A DNA stretch of 36,129 nucleotides. Source: Chara braunii (lineage: Eukaryota > Streptophyta > Charophyceae > Charales > Characeae). A model generated the notes under the pieces. That model saw only the letters and a program-made list of their open reading frames with translations, searched no databases and was not told where the DNA came from. The stretch covers positions 1,698,316-1,734,444 of the forward strand of contig BFEA01000089.1 of the NCBI GenBank assembly GCA_003427395.1, given 5' to 3'. The position numbers and the translations under genes were made by a program. Position 1 is the stretch's first letter, and each line of letters starts with the position of its first letter. Below, in pieces: positions 28,023-36,129 of this stretch.

Positions 28023-28716
28023 TGAGGGCACATACCTGGTATTGGCGATGGTCTGCTACGGGCGACATCTTCAAGTACTTCGTGGGCTGCTGACGTCAAC
28101 AGTTGCATCGTCAATTACTAGGCAGACTGTAGCTGTGTAGATAGTAGGCTGGGCGCCGAGCGCCAAGTAGGAAGATAGGGCCTGGACACTCATGTTGGTG
28201 GTGGCGAGAGCAGCTCTCATTGACATTGGTTTTCAGTGTTACGAATCTTCATTGGTGTTTTATTGGTATATTGGTGCATTTCTGCTTTCTGGACACTGTG
28301 ATACTATCTGGCCTTCAATGTGATTGTGCATGCTGGACATTCTCATTTCCCTTGCACTAGGCTGTTTGTCCGAGCGCCTGGGCAACCCACTTATGTCCTG
28401 ATACACATCCCGGTCCCCAGCAGGGCATGAACCCCGAGCAGGGTTCCGGGCAGCCCCAGCGCCCCCCCCCCCCAAAAAAAAAAACAATCGGAAAAATTCC
28501 AGCAGAAAATTATGTTGTGTAGAACTGCAATACAAACAACGTTTGGAAGTGTGTGTATCTCCAGAAGTCAAAAGAGCCTGAGAGGCCTTTTTTTCGCGCT
28601 AGCGCCCCAGGTTAGCGCTAACGCAGCGAAATTTTTCTTGCCCGGCGTGCGATTCGACACGATGCCCCGCGACGGGGTCCACCCCCCACCGAGCGGGAAA
28701 CCGAGCATTCCAACTC

Positions 28717-29526
28717 ATGAAGAGTGCAGTCGCGAACGTGAGCAAGGACGCGCCACGCCCACGGGCGTGGGGAGAAGAACACCATCACCATCATTGCGAA
28801 AGACAAGATCCCCCAAAGGAAGCCACTACCCGACTAGGAACGCGAAATCACGGGAAGCTCCAGCAAAAGAGGAGAATCAAAACAACGAGGGAGGCAGAAG
28901 TCTACTCTCAATCTAGCAAACGACAGGAAAAGACGGGAAGAGTCCGGAAAAGAAAGGGGAGAAACAGGAAGGAAGGGAGGAGCAACGAGGTCTACGTGAA
29001 CAGTAAGAGAAAGGGGGAGCGGTTAAGTTTAGGAAAGGACGAAAAAGGACAGAAAGAGGAGAGAGGGAAGAGGAGGGGAGGAGGAAGAGGGGGGAGCCAA
29101 GAAGGGAACGATGAAGGAAAAGGTGAGAAGGGGAACAGTATGACGCAGCTAAAGGAAGGAAAATACAAGAATCGTGAAGGAGGGAGGAAGGTCGGGCAAT
29201 TATTCTTCCCGAAAAGGAGTGGGGCCCGAGGAGGATAAGACAAGAAAGGCATAGACATCGAGCCTCTTTCCAATAAATACTCGATTAATAACCGCGAAAC
29301 AAGCGAGGGGAAAGGTTCCAGGGGGCGCAGTAGAGTCAGAAAGGCTGATGGACTGAGGAAAAGAGGAGGACAAGAGGAGGACAAGAGGGGAATGACCATC
29401 GAGAGAAGAGAAAGTAACAAGAGAGGAGACGAGGTCAAGGACAAAGCAGACAAGGATTCACCGAGAGGAAAGCACGGATCCATCTACGCAAGACATTATT
29501 GGGAAAGGAGAGTAAGTAATGAGTAA
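28717..29526 (+). other. Purine-rich charged reading frame, coding status unclear
   Basis: A single phase stays open for 269 codons apart from one TAA at 29236-29238. The product would be extremely rich in Lys, Arg, Glu and Gly (for example R-K-R-K-G-R-N-R-K-E and G-G-G-R-G-G-S-Q). The strand is strongly purine-biased, which by itself removes many stops, and the opposite strand is equally open, so openness is weak evidence. It lies 1.7 kb upstream of the LINE ORF1 and may be part of the LINE 5' region or an unrelated frame. Confidence 0.25.
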
Positions 29527-29745
29527 ACACGGACTTCTACTCGGGTAGGAGACAAACTCTTAAAACAAGATCAACGGGAGGAGCGAGAAAAACGGCGAAC
29601 GAACAGCACGACACCTGTCTCTTATACACATCTAGATGTGTATAAGAGTGAGTAAACACGGACTTCTACTCGGGTAGGAGGCAAAACTCTTAAAACAAGA
29701 TCAACGGGAGGAGCGAGAAAACCGGCGAACGAACAGCACGACACC
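29520..29745. other. Library-adapter artefact between two copies of 96 bp
   Basis: The sequence at 29615-29648 is CTGTCTCTTATACACATCT followed directly by AGATGTGTATAAGAG. This is 34 of the 38 bases of the back-to-back Tn5 mosaic-end junction used in Nextera mate-pair libraries. It is flanked by two near-identical copies of the same genomic 96-97 bp (29520-29615 and 29649-29745, about three differences). The simplest reading is an untrimmed mate-pair read built into the assembly; the true genome probably has one copy and no adapter. Confidence 0.93.
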
Positions 29746-31280
29746 GGTAAGAAGGACCACCTCACAATCAGCCACAAAGGTAACCCTCGATCCACCCCCA
29801 CTCTCAAACCCCAGTCCGTTCCAGTCCGATCGAAACACGAACATTCCTCTTATGAAGGCGACAAGGGCAACGGCGGTATTATATCATCGAGCACGTACAG
29901 AACGGAAACGGAAAGATTCTGGACAGAAATAGAAGGGTTGGGGAAAAGATAATAATTGAGTTCCGAAAGACCAAATAGCGACGAGGAAATGGACGGCTTT
30001 TGACTCCTACAGACAGCAGGCTATTCACGAGCGGTAACAGGAAAAGCGGAGTAGGGAATACGACAATATTAATAATAGCCCAGTTTTTTCGGCCAACCTC
30101 CCAACCCACATAATCCACACCAACCCACACCAACCCCACGCACACTCCTTCACACAAACACCAAACACTACCCCAACACACCACTGACAACCCCCCGCCT
30201 CCTCCCCACCCCAACCGCACAGTATCACCTTGCGCCAATCCCCCCAGCCGCTCTCTCCCCGGCGCCCTACCCAGAACACCCACTCCAGATCCTCCCTGAG
30301 CCCTTCCACGCACCCCGCTATACGACTTATCCCCCCCCCCCCCCCCCCGACACCCCAACCCCGTCGTCCAACGTGGACTCCCCATTCCCCTACTCCCAGC
30401 CCAGCACCGCTTTCCCCCCGCCCCACACCGCGCAGTTCTCTACCTGATCCCCCCACTCCCTTCAGCCCCCATCATCCTCACCATCACTCAAAACCACTAC
30501 CGCGCCCCTCGCCCTCACACACTCACTATTTCCCTCCCTCTCATCTCACCATTTTTTCACACACAATCATCTCCACCTTCCGCTTACCCTCCCGAACCTC
30601 CCTACACCAACCAACCCCTCCACGCCCCCCCACGCCACTATCCCACAACCCTCCACATTCCCTCTCCCAATATTCCTAACGACACATTATCCATAATATT
30701 AACTACTGGCATCACTTATTACGGTGAATATTGATGGCTGAGGAACACTCCATAATCAACCCAATTTAATCTCAGCTTATCTTTCACAATTTCTCACCCG
30801 GGCCAATCCAACTCATACCCGACCAATATCTCTCACCAAAGAACGCCCCCCCACACCTCCACCCCACAGCCCTTCTTTGCCGCATAGCACGATCCCCATT
30901 GATAAATTATCTAAAGCAGTAATTATTCACATTAATTACCATCAAGACTACCATTAGCGATTCAATTCAACTTAATCATTGACCTATTTATTTACTATTA
31001 CTATTGTTATTGTTATAAGTGTTATCATTATTATTATTATTACCATTATTATTTATTTATCTATTTATTTATTTTTATTTACTTATTTATCTTTTCCCAT
31101 AATATAGGCAAGGGATCCGCTTTTCGTCCTCCCCACGATTATCCGCCACAAAACCCCTTCTCCGGAGGCGAAACTCTGTCCCTCGAGGAGGAGAGTAAAG
31201 CCCCGCCGAATTGCCGACTCTTCTCACCCACAGGGGTTTTTTCATCAGACAAATCAACAACCATCCTAGTAAATACAGTC
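29746..31280. other. C-rich then AT-rich block upstream of the LINE
   Basis: 30085-30680 is strongly pyrimidine-rich on the + strand with a C18 run at 30331-30348. 30950-31092 is AT-rich, with ATT and TTTA repeats at about 31025-31092. Long frames on either strand of the C-rich part (Pro/Ser/His on +, Gly/Val/Trp on -) are composition artefacts. Part of this may be the LINE 5' UTR; its start cannot be placed. Confidence 0.6.
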
Positions 31281-32714
31281 ATGGCGTCCCACCATTCTCA
31301 GTCGACAGCATCCAGCTCACCAAATTCATCAAGCCCACCAAACGCAATGCCATTGACAAGAACACAAAACGAACAGGATCCGAGCCAGGAAGTTTTGAAC
31401 CTGATGGTTAAGGAAACACGAGTCAAACCGGTCGTCACCAGGGAAGTCCTCAAAATCAACACAGAGGAGGAAATGGAAGTCGAAGTTTGGGAGTACCCAA
31501 AGGAACAGCTCCCCGTTCTAGACGAATTTTACGAAACACATGCAGTCGTATGCTCCTTCCGAGCCAAGCTCAAACACCTCCCACCCACAGAGAAGAGAAG
31601 GAGAGTCAGAGAAGCCCTCAAGAGCATTGAAAATCTAAGGGACACGGAGCCCAGGGTAGCATACCAACAACGGGGCCGCAATGCAGTCACAATTTTGTGT
31701 GTAGACCCAATCCAAGCCCTGTACTGTGAGGGCTCAGTGGTAACGATCTCCAAATTGAAACCGAATAGTTCAGCACCACAAGGCTCCGCAAGGCATAGAC
31801 AGTCCTTGATGGACAAACATTTTTGGATCCAGTTCAACAATTTGACAGACGAAATGCACGGTCTAGTCGAGGAAAGGATGCTGGAATCCTGCCCCCAATG
31901 CCCCATCGTCGAATGGGTGTCATCAGCCCCAGGATTCTTAACCCCAAGCGCCAGCTCCAGAATCGCCTGCGTTGAACTGAAATCCAACAGTCCTCCCGAA
32001 CTTCCCGACAAATGGTTTTTCAGAGTGGGACAACAGATTCAAACAGTCTACATCTCCATGAAGGCAAACCCCATGTGCTTTAGATGCAGAATCAAAGGGC
32101 ACATGGGAAACGACCCATTATGCCCCCTCAACACACGAAAGGGTGAGGGCAAAAGACTCAACCAGTCGATGCTGGTTGAAGCGGAGGAAATGAAGGGCAT
32201 ATGGATCATCAACGACCCAACCTTTGCAGGCTGGGTCTTCGACGGTCTAAGGGAAACCCCAGCGTGGGTGTGGACCTTGACTGATCCGGAACCCCTCTGC
32301 AAACCCGATATTTTCCCCCCACACGGCAGCAGATGGCAATCGTGCGGAGGCACAAGAAGCGACAAAACCACCCATAAGTATGTCAAGAACTCGCTAGGTT
32401 CAACACTCCAGATGGAGCAGACAATGCACAAAACGCAGATCCTGAGAGAGGTTCACAACATAGGAAGGGAAGCAGAAAAGGCGTACCTCGAGAACCTGTT
32501 GACCAGGAATGAGATGAATGAGAAACGAACCAGGAACAAAAGGGAAAGTGGACTAACGAAAAGGAAGATGAGAAACGAGGAGGAAGACAATGAGGCAACC
32601 ACAATGTCACTAGGAACCAAGAAAAGCAGGGGAAAAAAACCCACAGGAAGCGCTGAGGAGGAGGGAGAAATGCACGTCGACCTCACCTCCCTAGGGAAGG
32701 GACCAAAAGGATAG
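31281..32714 (+). CDS. LINE ORF1 protein with zinc knuckle
   Basis: 477 codons from the ATG at 31281; an alternative out-of-phase ATG lies at 31211. This is the probable RNA-binding partner of the element. After a Ser/Pro-rich N-terminus (residues 1-40) comes a folded-looking region (about 70-260) with E-V-W-E-Y-P, H-F-W-I-Q-F-N-N-L and D-K-W-F-F-R-V-G, comparable in layout to the RNA-binding module that precedes the knuckle in plant LINE ORF1 proteins. A zinc knuckle, C266-F-R-C-R-I-K-G-H-M-G-N-D-P-L-C281, has spacing C-x2-C-x4-H-x6-C, two residues longer than the standard final gap. The C-terminal third is highly charged and probably a coiled coil. It ends at TAG 32712-32714; the same phase remains open into the next ORF. 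Confidence 0.8.
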   Translation: MASHHSQSTASSSPNSSSPPNAMPLTRTQNEQDPSQEVLNLMVKETRVKPVVTREVLKINTEEEMEVEVWEYPKEQLPVLDEFYETHAVVCSFRAKLKHLPPTEKRRRVREALKSIENLRDTEPRVAYQQRGRNAVTILCVDPIQALYCEGSVVTISKLKPNSSAPQGSARHRQSLMDKHFWIQFNNLTDEMHGLVEERMLESCPQCPIVEWVSSAPGFLTPSASSRIACVELKSNSPPELPDKWFFRVGQQIQTVYISMKANPMCFRCRIKGHMGNDPLCPLNTRKGEGKRLNQSMLVEAEEMKGIWIINDPTFAGWVFDGLRETPAWVWTLTDPEPLCKPDIFPPHGSRWQSCGGTRSDKTTHKYVKNSLGSTLQMEQTMHKTQILREVHNIGREAEKAYLENLLTRNEMNEKRTRNKRESGLTKRKMRNEEEDNEATTMSLGTKKSRGKKPTGSAEEEGEMHVDLTSLGKGPKG

Positions 32715-32747
32715 GGATTAGTAAGGGAAGATGACCCATCCAGTTCC

Positions 32748-33806
32748 ATGGAGTGGCTGTCCGAATACATCAAATCCCTGCAATCTCACAGAGACCTCGA
32801 CCTGGAAATCAGGCTGGCACATGCAAAATATATCAGCAGTATGAAAAAAACAGAGGAATCCAACAGCTCAATCGGCTTCCCCACGTCGCCAAACTCATAT
32901 GAGCTGTTACAACCTGAAAACATCTTCTCAGAATTCTTGGCACATCAGTATATCATTGATCAGACTGACGGAATGGAAACCGAGACCCAAGACACAGCAA
33001 CCCAAGCTCCAATCTGGCCCAACTCCTATCTCAGAGGAAACAAGGGAGGGTTGTCAAAGCTAGAAGAGAACAGCGAGGGCAAAGGAGAGGAAAGGGAGGA
33101 AGAGGGCAAAATGATAGCTTTGGCCAATGACCTGGTAGAGGAAGGAAGGAATCAGAAAACAGAATTAAGAAGGAAGATAGGAATCTTGGAAAGGCAAACT
33201 CGTTTCTTGGAAGATCAGAACCTAGAATTGGGAGAGGTCACCCCATCACTGTACAAAATCGTTGATGAAAACCCAGCAGATCTCGCCCGCGCAGCCAACA
33301 TCGAGGCCCGAGCGTTGTCACCGCTCACACCAATCTTGCCATTCCGCTTCGACACACAAAAGAAAGAATGGCAAATCGCAGTTCATCCCACGCTCGAGAT
33401 AGTCACAGCGCAGGAATCGGATCACCCTCCTCAGTTTCTGAGAGCCAACATCTCAGACCAGCGCCCCCTGACTATCTATAGGGCAGGTCACAACGCACGC
33501 TTGCAGGTACGCTGGGATGACGAAAGGGGAGCATCCCAGACAAGAGACATGAGACCCGTCATGGCCATCTATGACCTTACAACACAATTGAGGGAGGGAG
33601 TTGAATGGAAACCTTGGGAACTGATCTGTGAAATCCCATACCCATTGTTGGGACAAACAGCAGAGAGGATCGCATTCAGCATGGGCACCTTCATCAGGGA
33701 GGAATGGCTGGGAAAGAGCACTGACGAAGCCCTGGCAAAGGTGAATGAGGACAGGGCAGGGAAGGAGGCGAGAAGGCTTGCCCAGAAAACCGAGAATACC
33801 CCCTAG
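32748..33806 (+). CDS. Extra LINE ORF, coiled-coil, unknown function
   Basis: 352 codons, in the same phase as ORF1 and separated from it by one TAG and 33 bases without another stop. The ATG lies in a good context (TTCCATGGAG). A predicted coiled coil lies around residues 120-165 (leucine and charge periodicity in L-R-R-K-I-G-I-L-E-R-Q-T-R-F-L-E). A mixed alpha/beta-looking C-terminal domain follows, with W-Q-I-A-V-H-P, L-Q-V-R-W-D-D-E and W-E-L-I-C-E-I. I do not recognise this domain. It is either a separate ORF between ORF1 and ORF2 or the C-terminal half of a long ORF1 interrupted by a nonsense change. The frame is clean, so it was recently under coding constraint or is young. Confidence 0.65.
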   Translation: MEWLSEYIKSLQSHRDLDLEIRLAHAKYISSMKKTEESNSSIGFPTSPNSYELLQPENIFSEFLAHQYIIDQTDGMETETQDTATQAPIWPNSYLRGNKGGLSKLEENSEGKGEEREEEGKMIALANDLVEEGRNQKTELRRKIGILERQTRFLEDQNLELGEVTPSLYKIVDENPADLARAANIEARALSPLTPILPFRFDTQKKEWQIAVHPTLEIVTAQESDHPPQFLRANISDQRPLTIYRAGHNARLQVRWDDERGASQTRDMRPVMAIYDLTTQLREGVEWKPWELICEIPYPLLGQTAERIAFSMGTFIREEWLGKSTDEALAKVNEDRAGKEARRLAQKTENTP

Positions 33807-33849
33807 ATGGACAACTCATCCAAGAGCTAGGAAAAGGTGAACCTCTTAG

Positions 33850-36129
33850 ATGGACACCTCCCTAGACTCAGGGACCCAAACAAACAAGAAGAGACTAAAA
33901 CCCACCACAAAAGAAGATATCCTAAAGGAAATCAGACAACAACCAGAAATCTCCCTCTCCTCATTGAACGTGAATGGTCTTGCATCTATCCTGGACAACC
34001 CAGTCAAATGGAGAAATCTAACTGAATCCATGGGCTGGTTTGGTCACAACCCCCCAGGCATAGTTTGTTTACAAGAAACTCATCTCACAAGTACCGAAGA
34101 ACACAATAAAATCAGAACAACACTGATTAGGAAGCTAAGATTTGTCAAGGCCGCATTTTGGTCTAATGCAGCACCCAATGGCTCAGCTGGCATTGTCATC
34201 CTCCTTCATGACAACTCAACAGCAAGCAACTTAATAAAAGTACAAAATACTTGGCAGGATGACACCACTGGCAGATGGGTAAGATTAGACATCAACTATA
34301 AAGAAGAGGAACTGTCCATCATCGGAGTCTACGGTCCAATCGCACAACTAGATAAGACACCCTTCCTCCATACATTANAACAACAAATACCCCCTCACAN
34401 ACACGGGATCCTCATGGGTGATTGGAACTNAGTTCANAACCTCTCCTTAGACCGAATTTCAAACTCCACCAACCCTCCGCACCAAACCAACAATCTAGAA
34501 CTAACAGACTTCATGTCTAAGAAAAACTTAATTGATCCCTTCCGCCTCCTACATCCCGATAGTAAAAGATTCTCATGTGTTAGAAAAACCACCCTAGGCA
34601 GGACCTCATTCTCAAGGATAGACTTCTTCCTCATTACGGATTCCTTAATAGGTGCCCTACAAGAAAGCCTGATTGGAAGCCCCCCATATCATAGCGGACT
34701 AGACCACAAACCCATTACATTGTCTCTCAGATTTTCAAAAACCGGCTACCTAGGTAAAAGTTTCTACCGGTTCAATAACGCCCTTTTAACCAGCCAAGAA
34801 TTTCAAAAAGACTTAACCGGGATCCTATCACAAATCACACAACAACACGCTGATGAGGACATATACACCGGATTCTAAAAAATCATCAAAGAAATAAGTA
34901 AGAGAGTAGCACAGACGTCAAGGAAACTGGCTGCCAAAAGAAAAGAAAGAGAAGTAATGCTAAAGGACGCCATAGAAATAGCAGAGTTAAATCTTCAACA
35001 AAACAACAACTCCCAACTTTTTGTTGAACTCTATAGTAAATCCAAAGAAGAACTTACCGAATGGACTAAACTCAAACTCAAAGGCTTACAACTAAGAGCA
35101 AGAGTTAAGGACCGGGAACTGAATGAGAAGATGTCAAAGTATTTCTTTCAGAAAATCAAATCCAATTCAAGGAACTCCAAAATAGAAAGCTTGGTAGACG
35201 AACAAGGCAGACCAACCACAGAAACCACACAATTAATCAGCATAGCAGCCAACTTCTACAAGGACCTCTACACGAGCAAAACCCCAGATGAAAGTAGCAA
35301 CGGAACAATAAGAGTCAGGAACAAGTTCTTAGCGCACCTCGATCGCACTTTATCCACAGAAGCAGCAAACATTCTAGACTACCCATCTCGCTTGAGGAAC
35401 TACATGAGGCCCTGAGGGATCTGAAGACCAATAAGCGCCAGGCAGGGACGGATTAACCAAAGAATTATGGGAGGCTAAGTGGCTCACACTGGGCCCTCTT
35501 CTCCTCAGATATCTAAATAGAGCCTGGGAACAAGAATCCCTTGGTCCTGAGCTGAGCACCGGGGTAGTCACGCTCTTATACAAGAAAGGACAAAAAGAGG
35601 ACATAAGGAACTATAGACCCATATCCCTCCTAAATGTGGCCTACAAGATCCTGGCCAAGCTCCTAGCTACTAGAATCAACTAAATAACAGGAAACTGCTT
35701 TCACCTAGATCAGACAGGCTTTATACCAGGCCGGCTCATACTAGACAACGTGATCACCCTTTGCAAATCGACCAGAATAATCAGCCAAAAAAAGATAGCA
35801 GCGGCCATCCTATTCTTCGACTTCGAAAAGGCATACGACCAGGTTAATTGGGACTTTCTTCAAATGTGTATGCAACGGATGGGAGTGGGCAGCGGCTTCG
35901 GAAAATGGGTTAGAATCCTCTACAAAGACGCCCAGGGAATAGTACAAATCAATGGTTTTCTCTCTAACCCCTATAAAATGTCAAGATCGGTGAGACAGGG
36001 CGACCCCTTAGCAGCCCCTATTTTTCTCTTTGTTATGGAAGCCATTGCAGCTTTCTTGAGAAAAGACATCTCAATAGAACGTCTACAAAACATTAGAGAT
36101 GAAAGAGGTCAAACCCTCAACTTACCAAC
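33850..36129 (+). pseudogene. LINE ORF2: APE endonuclease plus reverse transcriptase, decayed
   Basis: Starts at the ATG at 33850, 43 bases after the previous stop and in another phase. The endonuclease part (to about 34740) has S-L-N-V-N-G-L, the metal-binding E76 in C-L-Q-E-T-H-L, G-V-Y-G-P, D191 in M-G-D-W-N, S-R-I-D-F-F-L, and D285-H286 in G-L-D-H-K-P. The reverse transcriptase has D-I-R-N-Y-R-P-I-S-L-L-N, motif A F-F-D-F-E-K-A-Y-D (Asp at 35819) and motif B R-Q-G-D-P-L-A-A-P (about 35995-36020); motif C lies beyond the window. Breaks: TAA at 34876-34878, a -1 shift near 35380, another near 35446 (one G short), and TAA at 35681-35683. Four single Ns lie at 34378, 34400, 34430 and 34437. 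Confidence 0.88.

Larger units (their letters stand above)
26859..28716. other. Intergenic, locally GC-rich stretch
   Basis: No recognised gene. It contains three perfect GC-rich hairpins (27415-27437, 27722-27748 and 27868-27888), a (GAT)8 microsatellite, a C12A11 homopolymer junction (28462-28484), and the palindrome GTTAGCGCTAAC (28611-28622). The frames at 27509-27878 are GC-driven and show no motif. Confidence 0.5.
31281..36129 (+). mobile_element. LINE retrotransposon (L1/Tx1-like), 3' end outside window
   Basis: The order is ORF1 with CCHC knuckle, an extra coiled-coil ORF, then ORF2 with APE-type endonuclease and reverse transcriptase. That is the order of non-LTR retrotransposons that use target-primed reverse transcription. 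The endonuclease with S-R-I-D-F-F-L and the reverse transcriptase wording (N-Y-R-P-I-S-L-L-N, D-Q-T-G-F-I-P-G-R) are nearest the L1/Tx1 group, by eye. It is cut by the window end before the F-A-D-D box. Stops and frameshifts in ORF2 show this copy is dead. Confidence 0.87.

Noticed and set aside
28992-29483. 163-codon - strand frame of Leu/Ser/Pro
   Set aside because: Mirror of the purine-rich + strand; composition artefact with no motif.
29615-29648. A natural Tn5/IS50 end or a genuine transposon inverted repeat
   Set aside because: The exact back-to-back mosaic-end arrangement between duplicated genomic bases is the known mate-pair library junction, and no transposase is nearby.
29879-30679. 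Long frames on both strands of the C-rich block
   Set aside because: Extreme composition removes stops on both strands at once; the products are low-complexity Pro/Ser/His or Gly/Val/Trp.

Overview
The window reads as a repeat-dominated piece of a eukaryotic nuclear genome, most probably from a streptophyte green alga. The closest match I can recall for the retrotransposon proteins is Chara braunii; that is recognition from memory and was not tested. Supporting signs are long (GA)n, (CA)n and (CT)n microsatellites, N-padded gaps, three eukaryotic transposon classes, and no bacterial-type operons, rRNA or CRISPR. I see no intact host gene.

Layout. 1-2150: microsatellites, a 21-bp repeat cluster, a 114-bp fold-back and a perfect 26-bp tandem duplication. 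2155-5430: a hAT DNA transposon remnant on the + strand. A BED-type zinc finger frame is separated by one in-frame TAG from a 590-codon RNase H-fold transposase; a diverged 170-180 bp duplication, a GGGT-rich array and a likely 3' terminal end (CTCTG) follow. 6272-15430: a decayed Ty3/gypsy retrotransposon tract on the - strand. Reading right to left it has gag with a zinc knuckle, protease, reverse transcriptase, RNase H and integrase, then a second gag-like frame with its own CCHC knuckle. Most stop codons in it are TGA or TAG, explicable by single C:G to T:A transitions.

15450-28500: intergenic DNA with no recognised complete gene. It holds a region bounded by a perfect 10-bp inverted repeat (16247-18272) containing a five-unit 123-bp array in which two unit types alternate. 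It also holds seven spaced copies of a CCAATCTTATGG motif, a perfect 65-bp tandem duplication, a pair of homologous 210-bp LTR-like segments 4.4 kb apart, a 150-bp tandem duplication, a (CT)n tract broken by 42 Ns, a tRNA-like sequence and several perfect hairpins. Two short - strand reading frames (15730-15951 and 25866-26216) look somewhat gene-like but are unidentified.

28717-36129: a purine-rich charged reading frame, a sequencing-library artefact (a Nextera mate-pair junction between two copies of the same 96 bp at 29520-29745), a very C-rich block, an AT-rich block, then a LINE on the + strand. The LINE has an ORF1 with a CCHC knuckle, an unusual extra coiled-coil ORF in the same frame, and an ORF2 with an APE-type endonuclease and a reverse transcriptase that runs off the window end and carries stops and frameshifts.

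How the parts relate: each transposon encodes its own mobility proteins, and none is intact as written. The strongest leads are the extra ORF of the LINE, the transition-biased decay of the Ty3 tract, the alternating satellite, and the adapter artefact, which means the local assembly needs correction.
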